From the NCBI GenBank assembly GCA_029204225.1, contig CM055107.1, positions 7,600,873-7,664,872 on the forward strand: a DNA stretch of 64,000 bases, given 5' to 3'. Each line of letters opens with the position of its first letter. The first letter of the stretch is position 1. Source of the stretch: Diphasiastrum complanatum. Lineage: Eukaryota > Streptophyta > Lycopodiopsida > Lycopodiales > Lycopodiaceae. Shown here piece after piece: positions 45,753 to 56,580 of this stretch. Both the position numbers and the translations under genes were made by a program. Under the pieces are notes generated by a model. That model was not told where the DNA came from. It saw nothing but the letters and a program-made list of their open reading frames with translations, and searched no databases.

Positions 45753-46110
45753 TGGTATTAGAGCCTTGTTATGAAATGAGCTAAATTCTTGCAATTTTGA
45801 TCACTAGCATCATAGATTTTTATCAATTCAAGGCATTGATTGATTCTTTATTATTATCTATGATTAGTATTTCCATTATTGATCAAATAAAGTTCTTGTA
45901 GGATATTATTTGAAGGTGTTTAGGCTTCTAAAACCAGGTTCTAATCATTTCTTATCTACAAGATCAAATTAGCAAGTTTTACTTTCTTTCTCATATTTGA
46001 TTCAAGGCGAGTTTTGGAGTCAATCTCAAGGAGTAGCATTCAAGCATTGGAGAGATAGGAGGAATGAAGCTTTTGGAGTTGATTTAGGTTCTTCTCATAT
46101 GTGTGAGATA
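45753..46110 (+). mobile_element. copia leader with primer-binding site, interrupted by element J
   Basis: TGGTATTAGAGCC at 45753 is an initiator-Met-type primer-binding site on the plus strand. The following leader continues to 46110, where element J is inserted at CCTCC, and resumes at 50539. No gag was recognised after it. Confidence 0.55.
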
Positions 46111-46115
46111 CCTCC

Positions 46116-46947
46116 TGAGAAAAATGCAAAAGTAAACTTGGTAGAGGCCAAAAATCTTGTATATAGATAAACACACATGTGTGGAGCCTGTTCTCACGTG
46201 TGAAACTAGTGTACTTGTCATGTACCATAATCATATATGTTGTACATATGATTTAATTCAAGTTCTAGTGGCTAAAATGGCCATAAACTAGTTTTCTAGA
46301 TATATGACACATGACACCAATCTATTGATTGCATGAGCCAAATATTTTGGTTAGGTTTCATATCCCATGTGTAGAGGACATCTCACACATGTGGAATAAA
46401 CTTAAGAAGACAAATTTTGACTTCTAGAAGATTTCTAAGTAGATCTCCATATAGAAAGAAAATGGACCAAAAGTGCTCAAAATAGAAGGTTTTGTCCAAG
46501 TGTCAGTTTTGCATGATGAATCATCATATGACAAAGCACCTTCACACATGTGGGATCAGAGGGATGATCAGTACCACGAGCTCTCACTTATTGTATATAT
46601 AGAGCCACATTTGGCCATAATCATTATGAAATACCAATCTTGGTTTTGGAGACAATTTTGTGTCAATCTCTCCATCTGTCTTGATTTTTTTTGAATGTTT
46701 TGGGTTTATATCATAGTGTACTTGATTATTAGGTTGGAGTCCGTACTATGACATGGTTTCACACGTGTGAAACCAGCAAGTACATTTACCTTCATTAATG
46801 ATTGTTCTTGTTAGTTTTTTATATCTAGAATTGATCTAGATTGATCTTAATCTGATGTAGATTGATAGATCAAGTAAATCTAACATCCAATCCCTCTTGA
46901 GGATCAGATTAGGATCCACTCTTGGTCCATTTTGTACTTTTTCCACA
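46116..46947 (+). mobile_element. 5' LTR of element J
   Basis: This is 832 bp, ending TTTTTCCACA. It holds the perfect 20-bp palindrome GGTTTCACACGTGTGAAACC at 46755-46774 and further CACRTGTG boxes at about 46174, 46194, 46393 and 46543, plus a TATATATAG box near 46597. Confidence 0.92.
46755..46774. promoter_or_regulatory. 20-bp G-box palindrome in 5' LTR of J
   Basis: GGTTTCACACGTGTGAAACC is a perfect palindrome around CACGTG, a core bound by plant bZIP and bHLH factors. It is kept unchanged in the 3' LTR at 50341-50360. Confidence 0.6.
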
Positions 46948-46963
46948 TGGTATCAGAGCCAAG
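46948..46963 (+). other. primer-binding site of element J
   Basis: TGGTATCAGAGCCAAG follows the LTR without a gap and matches the plant initiator-Met tRNA site core. Confidence 0.9.
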
Positions 46964-47203
46964 TACAAGAGGTTTCATTGAAATTGATAGGATTGATCCA
47001 AATCAAAGCCAAAATTAGCAGGTTTTAGGAAACTAGTCAAATTTTGAGTAGCGAGTTGGATTTGATAGATATTCTCAAAATTTTTGGACCAGAACTTGTT
47101 GTGGGCTGAAGGAACGCTTTTCACACGTGTGAGGCCGTACAGCTCCAGTTTTGGCTCAGAAAATTCAAAAATTTGTACAATTTGACTCACACACCCAATT
47201 TGA

Positions 47204-47791
47204 GTGAGTTTTAGTGCAAAATCAAGCGTTTTCTATAGAGAATCTAATCCCTTGATTAGTTCTTGGATTAGATCAGCCAAACAAATTAAATTTGAAGATT
47301 TTAAAATAACTTGGATTTATTTTTTGTCCTTGGAAAGTATTTTTCTTGGAACTTTACATAAGTTCAAACTTATTGTTATTATCCTAGAGAAATCAATCAA
47401 GAATAAGGAGCAATCACAAAATGAAAACAATTTCATTTATGCTCTCATGTCAACTTATGAAGAACCATTTTGCTTTGAAGAGATTTTTGTATCTCAAAGG
47501 TGGATTAAAGCAATACTAGTTGAGTGTGATGCCTTAAAAGATAGCAAAATATGTTTTCCTTGTAAGCTTACATTAGTTATAAAGTCAAGGAAATGGAAAT
47601 ATCTTCATAATATAGGATCTTTTGGTTTCGATAAGATCATGAATGATGTGTTCATTCATAAAGATGAAAATTTTAAGTTTTCAATCTTAAAGACAAGTTG
47701 TAAACTTCTTATGAGAATAAGTGAAGCATCCGAAGTGGACACTTATATCCATAAGCAAGTAGTTAGCCTTATTGAGATGGAAATACTGTGA
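47204..47791 (+). CDS. element J ORF1, unknown protein related to ORF2
   Basis: The 195-codon frame has no recognised family domain. The stretch EEPFCFEEIFVSQRWIKAIL and VECDALKD faintly resembles the entry into copia reverse transcriptase (S-x2-W-x2-A-x3-E-x-D-A-L), but nothing beyond it matches RT. Residues about 83-190 are matched by ORF2 downstream (shared SQ-W-KAILVE and CKL-MR-SE-S), so the element contains an old internal duplication. The frame may begin earlier than the Met-like codon at 47204. Confidence 0.45.
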   Translation: MSFSAKSSVFYRESNPLISSWIRSAKQIKFEDFKITWIYFLSLESIFLGTLHKFKLIVIILEKSIKNKEQSQNENNFIYALMSTYEEPFCFEEIFVSQRWIKAILVECDALKDSKICFPCKLTLVIKSRKWKYLHNIGSFGFDKIMNDVFIHKDENFKFSILKTSCKLLMRISEASEVDTYIHKQVVSLIEMEIL

Positions 47792-47812
47792 AGAATTGAA
47801 AAAGATTATCTA

Positions 47813-48510
47813 TGTTAGATATAGGGGTCTTATGTTTTTTACATCAAGCATCTAGGTGTAGGATGTTGATAGGAATAAATTTGGCATAGATGGCAAATTA
47901 TGCATTTCCACTCGTAATGCCACTATTGAGCCAAAATAGAGTAAGAGGCTAAACACTTGCTAATTAGAGTGTAGACAAGTGTAAAGTTTTTGTTTGATGA
48001 ATTCCAAGAGGTCCAATAGGATATAGAGGTGGAACCTTGTGAGGTCCAATAGGAAATTGAGGTGTGCTTGAATATAGTCCAATAGAATTAAGAGGTGCAT
48101 AGATCAATGATCCAATAGGATCAAGAGGTGACAAAATGTGGTCCAATCATAGTTAAGCATAGTGGTAGCTCGTGGACCTACTAGTATCATTGTACTCCTC
48201 ATTTTGAAATCAATTGATTTGGTGATTTCATGGATTTTGTGAGTTATTGGATTTCTAGCTTTCTCTCTCTACCCGAGAGCTCTTGATGCATTTTCTCTCT
48301 CTACCCGAGGAGAGCAGCTTGTTTTTACTTAGATAATTTTTTGAATACTTCTCACACGTGTGAGTGAGAGTTGGAAGTGATTGAATGCATGTAGTAGTGT
48401 GTTTTTGCCATAGGATACAAGATTGATCTTGAATCTCAATCTAGTCTTGATCTTGGTGCATCTACACACCTTAGGAGATCACAAGTACATGTAGTGGACA
48501 GTCCACACGT
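47813..48510 (+). mobile_element. LTR of family I inside element J
   Basis: The sequence starts TGTTAGATATAGGGGTC, contains five CCAATAG phrases and two CTCTCTCTACCCGAG motifs, and ends near CACACGTGTGAAAATCAACA. The same features, inverted, are at 45139-45701. It separates the two J ORFs. A target duplication was not found. Confidence 0.5.
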
Positions 48511-49344
48511 GTGAAAATCAACAAATACCTTTTGATTTCAATATTGAAAAAATCATACCAAGTTGTGGTGATTTTTGGACTTATGTTTCTAGCCATAAGT
48601 AATCTTGATAATCATAGGAAGTGCATATTGTATGGTCATACTTGTTGTGATCATTATGAGACATGGAGGTCTTGGATTTCCATAAAAAAGGAGCACCATG
48701 AAGAGGATCTTAAGGAGTCATCTCAAGGTTCAAATGTGCCAAGAATTGAGGAGGAGAATCATTCTCAAGGTTCAAGTGTGCCTAGGATTGAGGAGGAGAG
48801 ACCTTCTCAAGTTGAGATTCCAAAAAAAAACTCAAGAAACATGGTTGAGCCCATGTGGCTCACATTTCAAGGGAAAGATGAGCATATTTCATGTGGTATA
48901 CATCTCATACTTACTTCTCTTATGTCATTTGATAAATCAATTTGCTTTAGTGAGATCATTGTATCTCAAAATTGGAGTAAAGCCATACTAGTTGAGTATG
49001 AAGTCTCTCTTGAGAACATAAATGATGTTCTTAAAAGGTTGAAATTGATTTTAAATCAATTAGAAAGCAAATGGTTATTTCATCAAATGTATGCTCTTGA
49101 GTCATGTAAGAGCAAAAGTGATTTGTTCACTCATAGTTTGAAAATTTGTATTGAGGCAAATTGTAAACTCTTTATGAGAGTAAGTGAATCATCTTCTAAA
49201 GACAATTATCTCCATAATGAAGTATTTAGTGTCATTGGATCTGAGATTAGCATGGTAAACAAGCATGAAGATATGATGCAAACACTTGTGTTATTTATTA
49301 TAGCATGCATAGTCTTGCCAATTTGGATGAGTCTAATTCTCTAG
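48511..49344 (+). CDS. element J ORF2, unknown protein related to ORF1
   Basis: The 277-codon frame has an N-terminal hydrophobic stretch and a Glu/Ser-rich part in which SQGSxVPRIEEE is repeated twice. Its second half matches ORF1 (ICFSEIIVSQNWSKAILVEY; NCKLFMRVSESSSKDNYLHN). It ends in a hydrophobic segment (LVLFIIACIVLPIWMSLIL). No catalytic motif was recognised. It begins right after the family I LTR, so the original start may have been displaced. Confidence 0.4.
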   Translation: MKINKYLLISILKKSYQVVVIFGLMFLAISNLDNHRKCILYGHTCCDHYETWRSWISIKKEHHEEDLKESSQGSNVPRIEEENHSQGSSVPRIEEERPSQVEIPKKNSRNMVEPMWLTFQGKDEHISCGIHLILTSLMSFDKSICFSEIIVSQNWSKAILVEYEVSLENINDVLKRLKLILNQLESKWLFHQMYALESCKSKSDLFTHSLKICIEANCKLFMRVSESSSKDNYLHNEVFSVIGSEISMVNKHEDMMQTLVLFIIACIVLPIWMSLIL

Positions 49345-49565
49345 ATCGTGGTAACATGATGTTAGATCTTTTTGATTCTAATAAATCAAGAAGAAATCTT
49401 TATTTTCTCATGAAAGAGCATGCACATGAAAAAGGAGCAAGCCTCAAGGTCAAGCATCTACATGAAAATTGGAAAGAATCAATTTTGGAGGTGCTAGGAT
49501 GGTGCAAAGCTCTCAAGCTCATCAAAGATGTCAACATCAAAGAAGCACTATTATGGATATGGTGA
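49305..49565 (+). CDS. short ORF at 3' end of element J
   Basis: The frame gives 86 codons rich in Leu, Lys and Glu (LMKEHAHEKGASLKVKHLHE). It overlaps ORF2 by 40 bases and may be its frameshifted continuation. No family is recognised. Confidence 0.25.
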   Translation: MHSLANLDESNSLDRGNMMLDLFDSNKSRRNLYFLMKEHAHEKGASLKVKHLHENWKESILEVLGWCKALKLIKDVNIKEALLWIW

Positions 49566-49702
49566 TTTCAGATCAACATCAAGCTCATTGGCTGATATTC
49601 ACACCTTTTGAACCAGCAAAGACCAATTCAGCCTATGGAGTCAAGTTCAAGATCATCATGTTTTCCGTCAAGCTAGATTTACCAAGCTAGATTTTTGAGG
49701 AG

Positions 49703-50533
49703 TGTGAAAAATGCAAAAATAAACGTGGTAGAGGCCAAAAATCTTGTATATAGATAACACACATGTGTGGAGCCTGTTCCCACGTGTGAAACTAGTGTAC
49801 TTGTCATGTACCATAATCATATATGTTGTACATATGATTTAATTCAAGTTCTAGTGGTTAAAATGGCCAAAAACTAGTTTTTTAGATATATGACACATTG
49901 CATCAATCTATTGATTGCATGAGTCAAATATTTTGGTTAGGTGTCATATCCCATGTGTAGAGGACAGCTCACACGTGTGGAATAAGCTGAAGTAGGCAAA
50001 TTTTGACTTCTAAAAGATTTTCAAGTAGATCTCCATATAGAAGTAAAATGGACCAAAAGTGCTCAAATTAGAAGGTTTTGTCCAAGTGTCAGTTTTGCAT
50101 GATGAATCATCATATGACAAAGCACTTTCACACATGTGGGATCAGAGGGATGATCAGTATCACGAGCTCCCACTTATTGTATATATAGAGCCACATTTGG
50201 CCATAATCATTATGAAACACCAATCTTGATTTTGGAGGCAATTTTGTGTGAATCTCTCCATTTGTCTTGATTTTTTTTTATTGTTTTGAGTTTCTATCAT
50301 AGTGTACTTGATTTTTAGGTTGGAGTCCGTACTATGACATGGTTTCACACGTGTGAAACCAGCAAGTACATTTACCTTCATTAATGATTGTTCTTGTTAG
50401 GTTTTTATGTCTTGAATTGATCTAGATTGATCTTAATCTGATGTAGATTGATAGATCAAGTAAATCTAACATCCAATCCCTCTTGAGGATCAGATTAGGA
50501 TCCACTCTTGGTCCATTTTGTACTTTTTCCACA
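49703..50533 (+). mobile_element. 3' LTR of element J
   Basis: This is 831 bp, starting TGTGAAAAATGC where the 5' LTR starts TGAGAAAAATGC. It ends TTTTTCCACA and is followed by the CCTCC duplication. Confidence 0.92.
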
Positions 50534-50538
50534 CCTCC

Positions 50539-51340
50539 TAAGATTGATTTAGGTTCAGCTCAAAGCATTTTGCATTTACATGACATTAAGATCATTTTTT
50601 TCAAAATTATGATCTTGGTAGCTTGTGCTTGGAAAAGGTAGATTGTTCTTCATTCTTATATAAAGTATCAACCCGATCTTATAAGAGTGATTTAGAGTGG
50701 CGTTTATGTGCAATTAAATCTTCTTTTATCAAGTTGATTGGATCTTTATAAGCCTTGTGAAGTTTAGATCAAGGAGACATTTTTTGATCATTTTTCTACA
50801 TCAAGCAAGCTAATTTAATTTTGCATTTTTCAATAGAATCAGTTAAGATCAAGATCCAATAGTTCATTTGTTTATCATTCTCAGGTCCCTAGATAGTGGG
50901 ATAGCTAGTTCTTGCATCCTTTCTATTATGTATTCATTTTTATAGAATCATTAGGAAAAATATGGGCTCAAAATGGGCCCTTTAAGAAATTTCACTTTAG
51001 AGAGAGGTTACGTAGAGAGAGAATGCAAACCGGTAACTTCTGGTCGCCGTTTTCCGAGTTTCTAGCCTTGCCCGACGTTTAACTAGTATGGTTAACTTCA
51101 GATAATACTTAGTTTAGCATGAGATGTAATAACTTCTCTTCATGCTCATTCCAAAATTCGGGACTAGAGCTTTAAGACTGAAAATCTTGGTGTGCTCAAT
51201 GCAAAAATTGAAGCGGGAGAGACAAAACTTTTGAAATCACTGTATGCTTAGAGTGAAATATGAGGTGAGACAATTTTTCAATGCGACATGAACATTACAA
51301 AAGTAAGGAATGCTAGATCTATTCATATTGATTTATTGTA
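50539..51340. other. continuation of interrupted copia leader; no gene
   Basis: The copia leader broken by element J continues here to about 50.99 kb. The remaining 350 bp show nothing recognisable up to a splice-acceptor-like TTTATTGTAG at 51340. Confidence 0.4.
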
Positions 51341-52578
51341 GGTAGATTCATTTACATGATTGTAGCTTTAACAATGACAATGTTCCATTTGCATGTTGCT
51401 CTTCCGATGGAATGCACTCCAATAATTAAGAAAAATACGAAAGTTGTAGAGAATGCTACAACAATAGTTAGAGAATTGAGAATAAATAATCATATGAATA
51501 TAGATTTGTGGGTGGATGGATCAATTTATCCTAATGATCCAGCTACCAATTTGTGTCCAGATTTTATGTCCGTAACTCATCTTCTCAGATATGTATGTGA
51601 AGGAAATAGCGGATTATTTGGATATTGTCAAAGGTTGCGTGATATTGGAATGCATAGCATATCTTGTCTGAATCAACAATTACAGTTTGTTAATCAACAA
51701 TTGCAACATGCAAATCAACAATTGCTTCATTATGTGTAACACACTAGTGCTGAAAAATGCACTCAAGAATGTTATATCAGAGTTGAATGCTACTGTCACT
51801 ACTCTTCGAGGATCAAACCAAGAAATGTTAGAATCCATGGAAAAGTTGTGATCCGAGAGTTTAAAATCTGTTGTTGATCTAAAAGTTATCAATAAGACAA
51901 TGATGAAGATGAAAAGAAAGAGAGTACCGATGAAGAATATTGATGACCTATCTACACATAGCGGCAATAAAAAAAAAAAATTCGAGCATTCAAGTATGTT
52001 GTCATCTAAACTGTTTATTTGATTTGTATATGTCATTTAAGTTTGATTTGCACTTGATAACATGGATTATTTATTTATTAAACATAATTTGAGTTTCATA
52101 TGTTTGTTGCAGATCATGTTTGGTGGCAAAGAACTATTTAACAGATTGTTCATGCATTGGATCATCTTTAAGTCATGTTTTACCAAGAAAGTCAGTAAAA
52201 GAAATGATAAAAATGGTCGGTTTGAAAAAAATGAAAAATAAAATTGTAGAGACTATTTTGATTAAGGTTCAATCATACTTGGATGCGAATGTAATACAAG
52301 GTGGATGTGATGTATCTGGAATTAACAAAAATGCTTATTCTACTTTTTTTAGAATAGTTAAAGAAGTTTTTTCCCAAGTGATGGTGAAGAATATTAATCT
52401 TTCGCGTCCATATCGGGTAAGATTAGCTAGAAATTTTTATAATGACAGAATGTTCAAAGTAGTTGGCCAACCACTTCATATAACTGAATTATACAAATCA
52501 GAATATGGTGAGCTCAATTACAACGATTGCAATAATATTTTTCTTGATATTGAAAATGTTTTAAAATACAATATTTGA
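51341..52578 (+). CDS. spliced gene of unknown function with coiled-coil and basic patch
   Basis: A first exon from about 51341 gives MIVALTMTMFHLHVALPMEC and ends in three heptads of the form xNQQLQx (LNQQLQFVNQQLQHANQQLL), a short coiled coil. One base out of frame, the next part reads LVLKNALKNVISELNATVTT and a basic patch KMKRKRV...NKKKKFEHS up to a donor-like GTATGT at about 51996. An acceptor TTTGTTGCAG at 52112 starts a second exon of 155 codons (SCLVAKNYLTDCSCIG... RPYRVRLARNFYNDR) ending with TGA at 52578. One frameshift and one in-frame TGA show decay. I do not recognise the family. Its place next to transposase pieces suggests part of the same mobile unit. Confidence 0.4.
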
Positions 52579-52840
52579 TTTTATAAACTAGACGAACATC
52601 AAATAAAATGATTATTATTGTAATAGAATTGGATGAATCTGAAATCATCAAGGGTCAAAAGTTGGAACGTGTGAGCGTCACTTTGATAAGCAAAATTTCA
52701 GATACAGATGATCGAACGTTTAGGATGCAAATAATAGTTTTAATTAGTTACATCAGTATGAAAAAATATAAGTCTGAATGAGAAAAGTAACAGATAATGA
52801 TATAGATTAGCACCGTGTAGTGAAAAATGTTGTCTTTTTT

Positions 52841-53671
52841 TCAACAATCATGTACAGATTTTACAAATGTGGTGCAATGATTTTGCAAAGTCCTCATATC
52901 TTCTAATGATAGGTTTTCTTTTCTGATAACACCTATGAGTTTGTCTAAGTTGGTCCACACTTGTCCCTTTTCCACTCGATTACTTCTTTCCAATGTTCGT
53001 GTGGCTTGAATAATTTCTCTCCAAATTTCATATCTGACACTTGATTCTTTGCATGTGTGATTGGATAAGAATCTTCTTGCTTTAGCACCTCCAATTGATG
53101 GCTTATTAGGAACGTTTCCTTTTTTCCCTGAGAGTCTATCACTTTTTTCAATTGTGACATTTCTTTTATGTAGTCTTGCATTTGACAAAACTATTTTCAA
53201 CCTCCTAATTGTTGCTTTAGCCACTGACTCTGGTTTATGATTCCATGCTAATAAAATATGCAAGTAAATTAGTTTTTCAATAATATGAACCTCAACATGC
53301 AATGTCCATATGTGAACATATTCTAATGGAATTGGCAAAATATTTTTCATATTTGGATCTTCAGCTTCTCGTGTTGGGCTAGTATTTGCTGATCGTCCCA
53401 AATTCATATTGTAGCAATCCTTCATGCAATAAAGACATGAATGCTTTGATGTTGCCCCATGAGAGACATTATACATACATTTTCACGTTTTCAAATCCTC
53501 TGCAAGGTGCCATTGAATTTGAAAACTTCCATGGTACTCGATTGTAAATTTCTCAACCTCCAAATGTCTCTTTATAATCTCGCCATAATTTGTTCTTGAA
53601 AATATCCATGATAGTATTTTATGGTCCTCTTTCAAGACCTGTAGAGAAACAAGTAATGCATGACATGTCAA
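52841..53671 (-). pseudogene. transposase-like core segment, inverted
   Basis: The minus frame is open except for one TGA at 53483. It reads EYHGSFQIQWHLAEDLKT, then KCMYNV and SKHSCLYCMKDCYN, later LEYVHIWTLHVEVHIIEKLI. A D-L/M-K motif followed by H-x-C-x2-C and a 'H-TLH-ekl' helix recurs in several eukaryotic transposase-like families with an RNase H fold; this is pattern memory, not a search. A C-terminal continuation is expected after SVHDC but the strand ends. That continuation appears on the opposite strand at 53736-54058. Confidence 0.45.
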
Positions 53672-53735
53672 TAAAAACTGGCAATGTATGAATTGTTAAT
53701 ATAGATATTCTAAACGAAAATTGAAATGTATATTT

Positions 53736-54058
53736 GGAATGCCGCCAACCACCATATGTGATTTTCCTGCAGCTTATTTTGCAAAGGAATATGAGAGCTT
53801 AAGTATCTGGTCATCACAAGGCATAGAAAAATCTCATTGGCAAGCAAGGGGAGTATTTTATAGAGCAACAAATCATGGAGGACACAATTCAAGAAATAAA
53901 TATTTAGTTCAACTTTTTCAGTGGTTTTACAAAAGAACACAATTTAGATATCAAGCTAAAAACTCGCCAAGTATTACGATATTTTGAAAGACATTTAAAT
54001 TCATTACAAAAGAGAGATCCTTGTAATATATCAAAAATCTATTATAGAAAATTATTTA
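53736..54058 (+). pseudogene. transposase-like C-terminal segment
   Basis: The plus frame reads MPPTTICDFPAAYFAKEYES, LSIWSSQGIEKSHWQARGVF and YRATNHGGHNSRNKYLVQLF. A single frameshift near 53965 leads into RYFERHLNSLQKRDPCNISK. The S-x-QG-x-E-K signature with a following Arg/Tyr-rich helix is the usual C-terminal part of the family suggested for 52841-53671, including a candidate catalytic Glu. It meets the 3' end of the minus-strand gene at 54056. Confidence 0.45.
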
Positions 54059-55618
54059 ATTATCATCATCATCCTCTTCAAGATTCAGACGGATGGTATT
54101 GTCATGAAGGAATAATCTCCTTTCATATGGATCCAAAAATTCTAATTTTTTCCTCTTGCTCATATCAATGTAACCCGAATAAAGGGCCATTGCAGATGAT
54201 CTTTTCGTAGTCTCATTGGGAGTATAACCCAATATCTTAATAGCCAAATCTCTCTTCACAAAAATTATTTTATATGTTTCTCTTGCGTATTTATGGACTC
54301 CTAAACAAACTGACAATGATTTGATGGCCATAATGACAGTGGTTGCATATGGATTATAAGATGAATGATGTATACAAATCTCATGATTTTGAAAGTTTTT
54401 CAAATAATGAGATAGAGAAACATCTTTTCTCCCGGTTGATACACCTCGGACGCCTCCATGTCTTATACCAAAGGCATCTATTTCAATAGCATCCTGCAAA
54501 CGAGAAAAAAAAATAGATTTAGAATGATACATAACACTGCAAACTCAATAAGAAAACTGAACAATATCAATACCAATAAGAAATAAGAAAACTGAACAAT
54601 ATCAATACCAATATAATATCTACTTACCAGATCATAATCATCGTAATCAACAATGTTTGCTCTGTTGATGTCATATCCTCCAATGGCCTCTACATTTCCG
54701 AAGGGGATATATCTAGTCCTAAGGGGGATATCTTTTTTGAAATTCCAAAAATTCCTCCTCTGTAGGCAAAGTCTTTTTATAGGCTTTAGATTTTTCAATC
54801 ATGGCCTCCAAGGCCTCATTTCCATATTTCCAATTGTCATCTTTATCATAATCTATCTCACTTTCACGAGGATCATATGAGTAATCAACAATGTCAGAAA
54901 ATTCTGATAAATTTTGAACAAAAATTGAGAGGATTTCATTCTTTCTCAAATTCAATACATCTTCTATATCATTAAATGAAATATAACATTCATTATTTAA
55001 AAAATATAAAGGAACATCGAGTAGAGTTAATTGATTAACAGGAGATGCAGATGGAAGAGAATCAGAGAGGATTATAGAACGAGGGAGAGTTTTTTGGTAA
55101 TCTGAAGCCATAGAAGCTTCAGCTTCAACCCCTATATCAGTATCTGCACTATTTACATCAACTAGAGCAGGTGCAGATGCTTCGATCAATGGAACAACTG
55201 AAGATTCAATAGATTCATCATCTAAAATTTCAGCAGATATGTAGAACACAAAAGCCATTCCTTTGATTAGAAGACGACATATTTTTTTGTGGATATCACA
55301 GTATATATGTCTTTTGAAATGGTCATGCAGGTTAGAGTACTTTCTATTGTGTTTATGCTTAGAGGATGGTTGGGAATGTACAAGGTCCTGAAAATAAACC
55401 AAACAAAAATTATCTATATCCAAAACAGGAGTACTAATAATCTGAGAAAAATTATTAAGATAATAAATTAAATTATGATGATTCTCATAAACTAGCTTAT
55501 CGATATCGAAGGGAGCAAAAAAAATACTAGCAAAATACTCTAATTTGTCATACGGAATGTCACTGGCATTAAAAAAATCCATAAGTTTGTCATCTGAGGC
55601 CATGGAGGAAGTAGCCAT
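54056..55618 (-). CDS. two-exon gene of unknown function, one frameshift
   Basis: The ATG at 55618 opens MATSSMASDDKLMDFFNASD and runs about 295 codons. A frameshift in an A6 run (54733-54738) leads to DIPLRTRYIPFGNVEAIGGY. A donor CTG|GTAAGTAG at 54627 and an acceptor with a long pyrimidine tract (TCTCGTTTGCAG) at 54494 define a 134-bp intron. The last exon encodes DAIEIDAFGIRHGGVRGVST and ends NLEEDDDDN at 54056. A further acceptor-like TTTATTTTCAG near 55389 suggests an optional intron. The middle is acidic and Ser-rich (SEIDYDKDDNW). I recognise no domain. Preserved splice sites argue for a once-functional gene; the frameshift may be mutation or slippage. Confidence 0.5.
54551..54614. repeat. 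direct duplication in the intron of the 54-55.6 kb gene
   Basis: AAGAAAACTGAACAATATCA ATACCAATA occurs twice in tandem within the 134-bp intron. Confidence 0.85.
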
Positions 55619-55627
55619 ATTGAATCC

Positions 55628-55817
55628 GATATCGGTTCAATGCGACAAATAAATATCGGTAGAGGAATAAAGCAAAGTGCACGCATTGATCCAATATGGT
55701 AAGGTTGAGAATGAAATTTTTCGAAAAGCGCTTGTCGGAAGTGGCTGATATCGATTCAGCATGCCTGAATGAATACGAGCATGCACAGCAAGAGATGGCG
55801 CGCGTCGATTCGATATT
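55628..55817. repeat. 70-bp palindromic elements A and B
   Basis: Element A (55628-55697) begins GATATCGGTTCAATGCG and ends GCATTGATCCAATAT. Element B (55747-55817) begins GATATCGATTCAGCATG and ends CGCGTCGATTCGATATT. Ends are mutually complementary apart from a few mismatches, while the ~37-bp middles differ. They lie upstream of the start of the minus-strand gene at 55618. Confidence 0.8.
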
Positions 55818-56299
55818 GAGAGAATGAAAAAAAACAAGAGTGACTAGAGAGTTCAAAATAAAAGATTACGGAATTGAAATATGGAAAGTGGTGCACATAT
55901 CTATAGCCAATTCCTGTTGATCATAGCCATACATCTGTCAAATAACGAATTGTGATTTACAGCCTATATTTATCCACTAATCAGAATGAGACTAATTTGT
56001 ACCTCGCCGAAATACATTAACTAGTCTAGTACTAGATTCAACGAATCATCATTAGCCCTGACCCTAGAATCTGTACTTTCATTGGAATACATTAAATAGA
56101 CAATCACTAGCTTCTTAGAATAATCATTAAAAAAATTATAGTAAATATCATTGAAAAATGTGAACGAGGAGAATTATCACAATTTCTCGTCCTATTTAAG
56201 CACCGTAAAGACGAAAATTTTTCTTTTGAGATAATGTTCATCCAGAACATTTTCATAAGTCTTTCATTATGCGTTATAGTATGAATTTTCTACGTATGG

Positions 56300-56580
56300 G
56301 ATATCAGATCAGCATGCCTGACAGACGATGTATTTGTTACATTTGGACTGCGCACGTCGAATCGCTGTTTCAGGACCAAATTATTATCGAAATTTTCGAA
56401 ACTATTGGACCCTATATGCATGCTCAAAGCTTGATTCGGAAGACTCTTCATACTGGCCAAAGCTATGTAGAATCTATCGAATCAAGCTCTGATCATTCAT
56501 ATTGCGTCCAATATCGGATGAGCGCGCTCGAATACATATTTTGGTTTTTAAATGCTTTATATGCGTGTTGATTAGCTATC
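56300..56580. repeat. 70-bp palindromic elements C and D
   Basis: Element C (56300-56368) begins GATATCAGATCAGCATG and ends CGCACGTCGAATCGCTG. Element D (56511-56580) begins ATATCGGATGAGCGCG and ends CGTGTTGATTAGCTATC. C shares CAGCATGCCTGA with B. These are more diverged than G and H. The 100-codon frame across them is not a gene. Confidence 0.65.

Larger units (their letters stand above)
46111..50538 (+). mobile_element. complete non-autonomous LTR element J with CCTCC duplication
   Basis: LTRs at 46116-46947 and 49703-50533 are near-identical and flanked by CCTCC (46111-46115, 50534-50538). The primer-binding site TGGTATCAGAGCCAAG is at 46948, directly after the left LTR end TTTTTCCACA. 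GATTTTTGAGGAG precedes the right LTR. The internal 2.75 kb has two related ORFs but no protease, integrase, RT or RNase H, so it must borrow enzymes. An LTR of family I is inserted inside it. The whole element sits in a copia leader. Confidence 0.92.

Noticed and set aside
56269-56571. 100-codon plus-strand frame
   Set aside because: It runs through palindromic elements C and D, has no domain, and lacks splice or start context.
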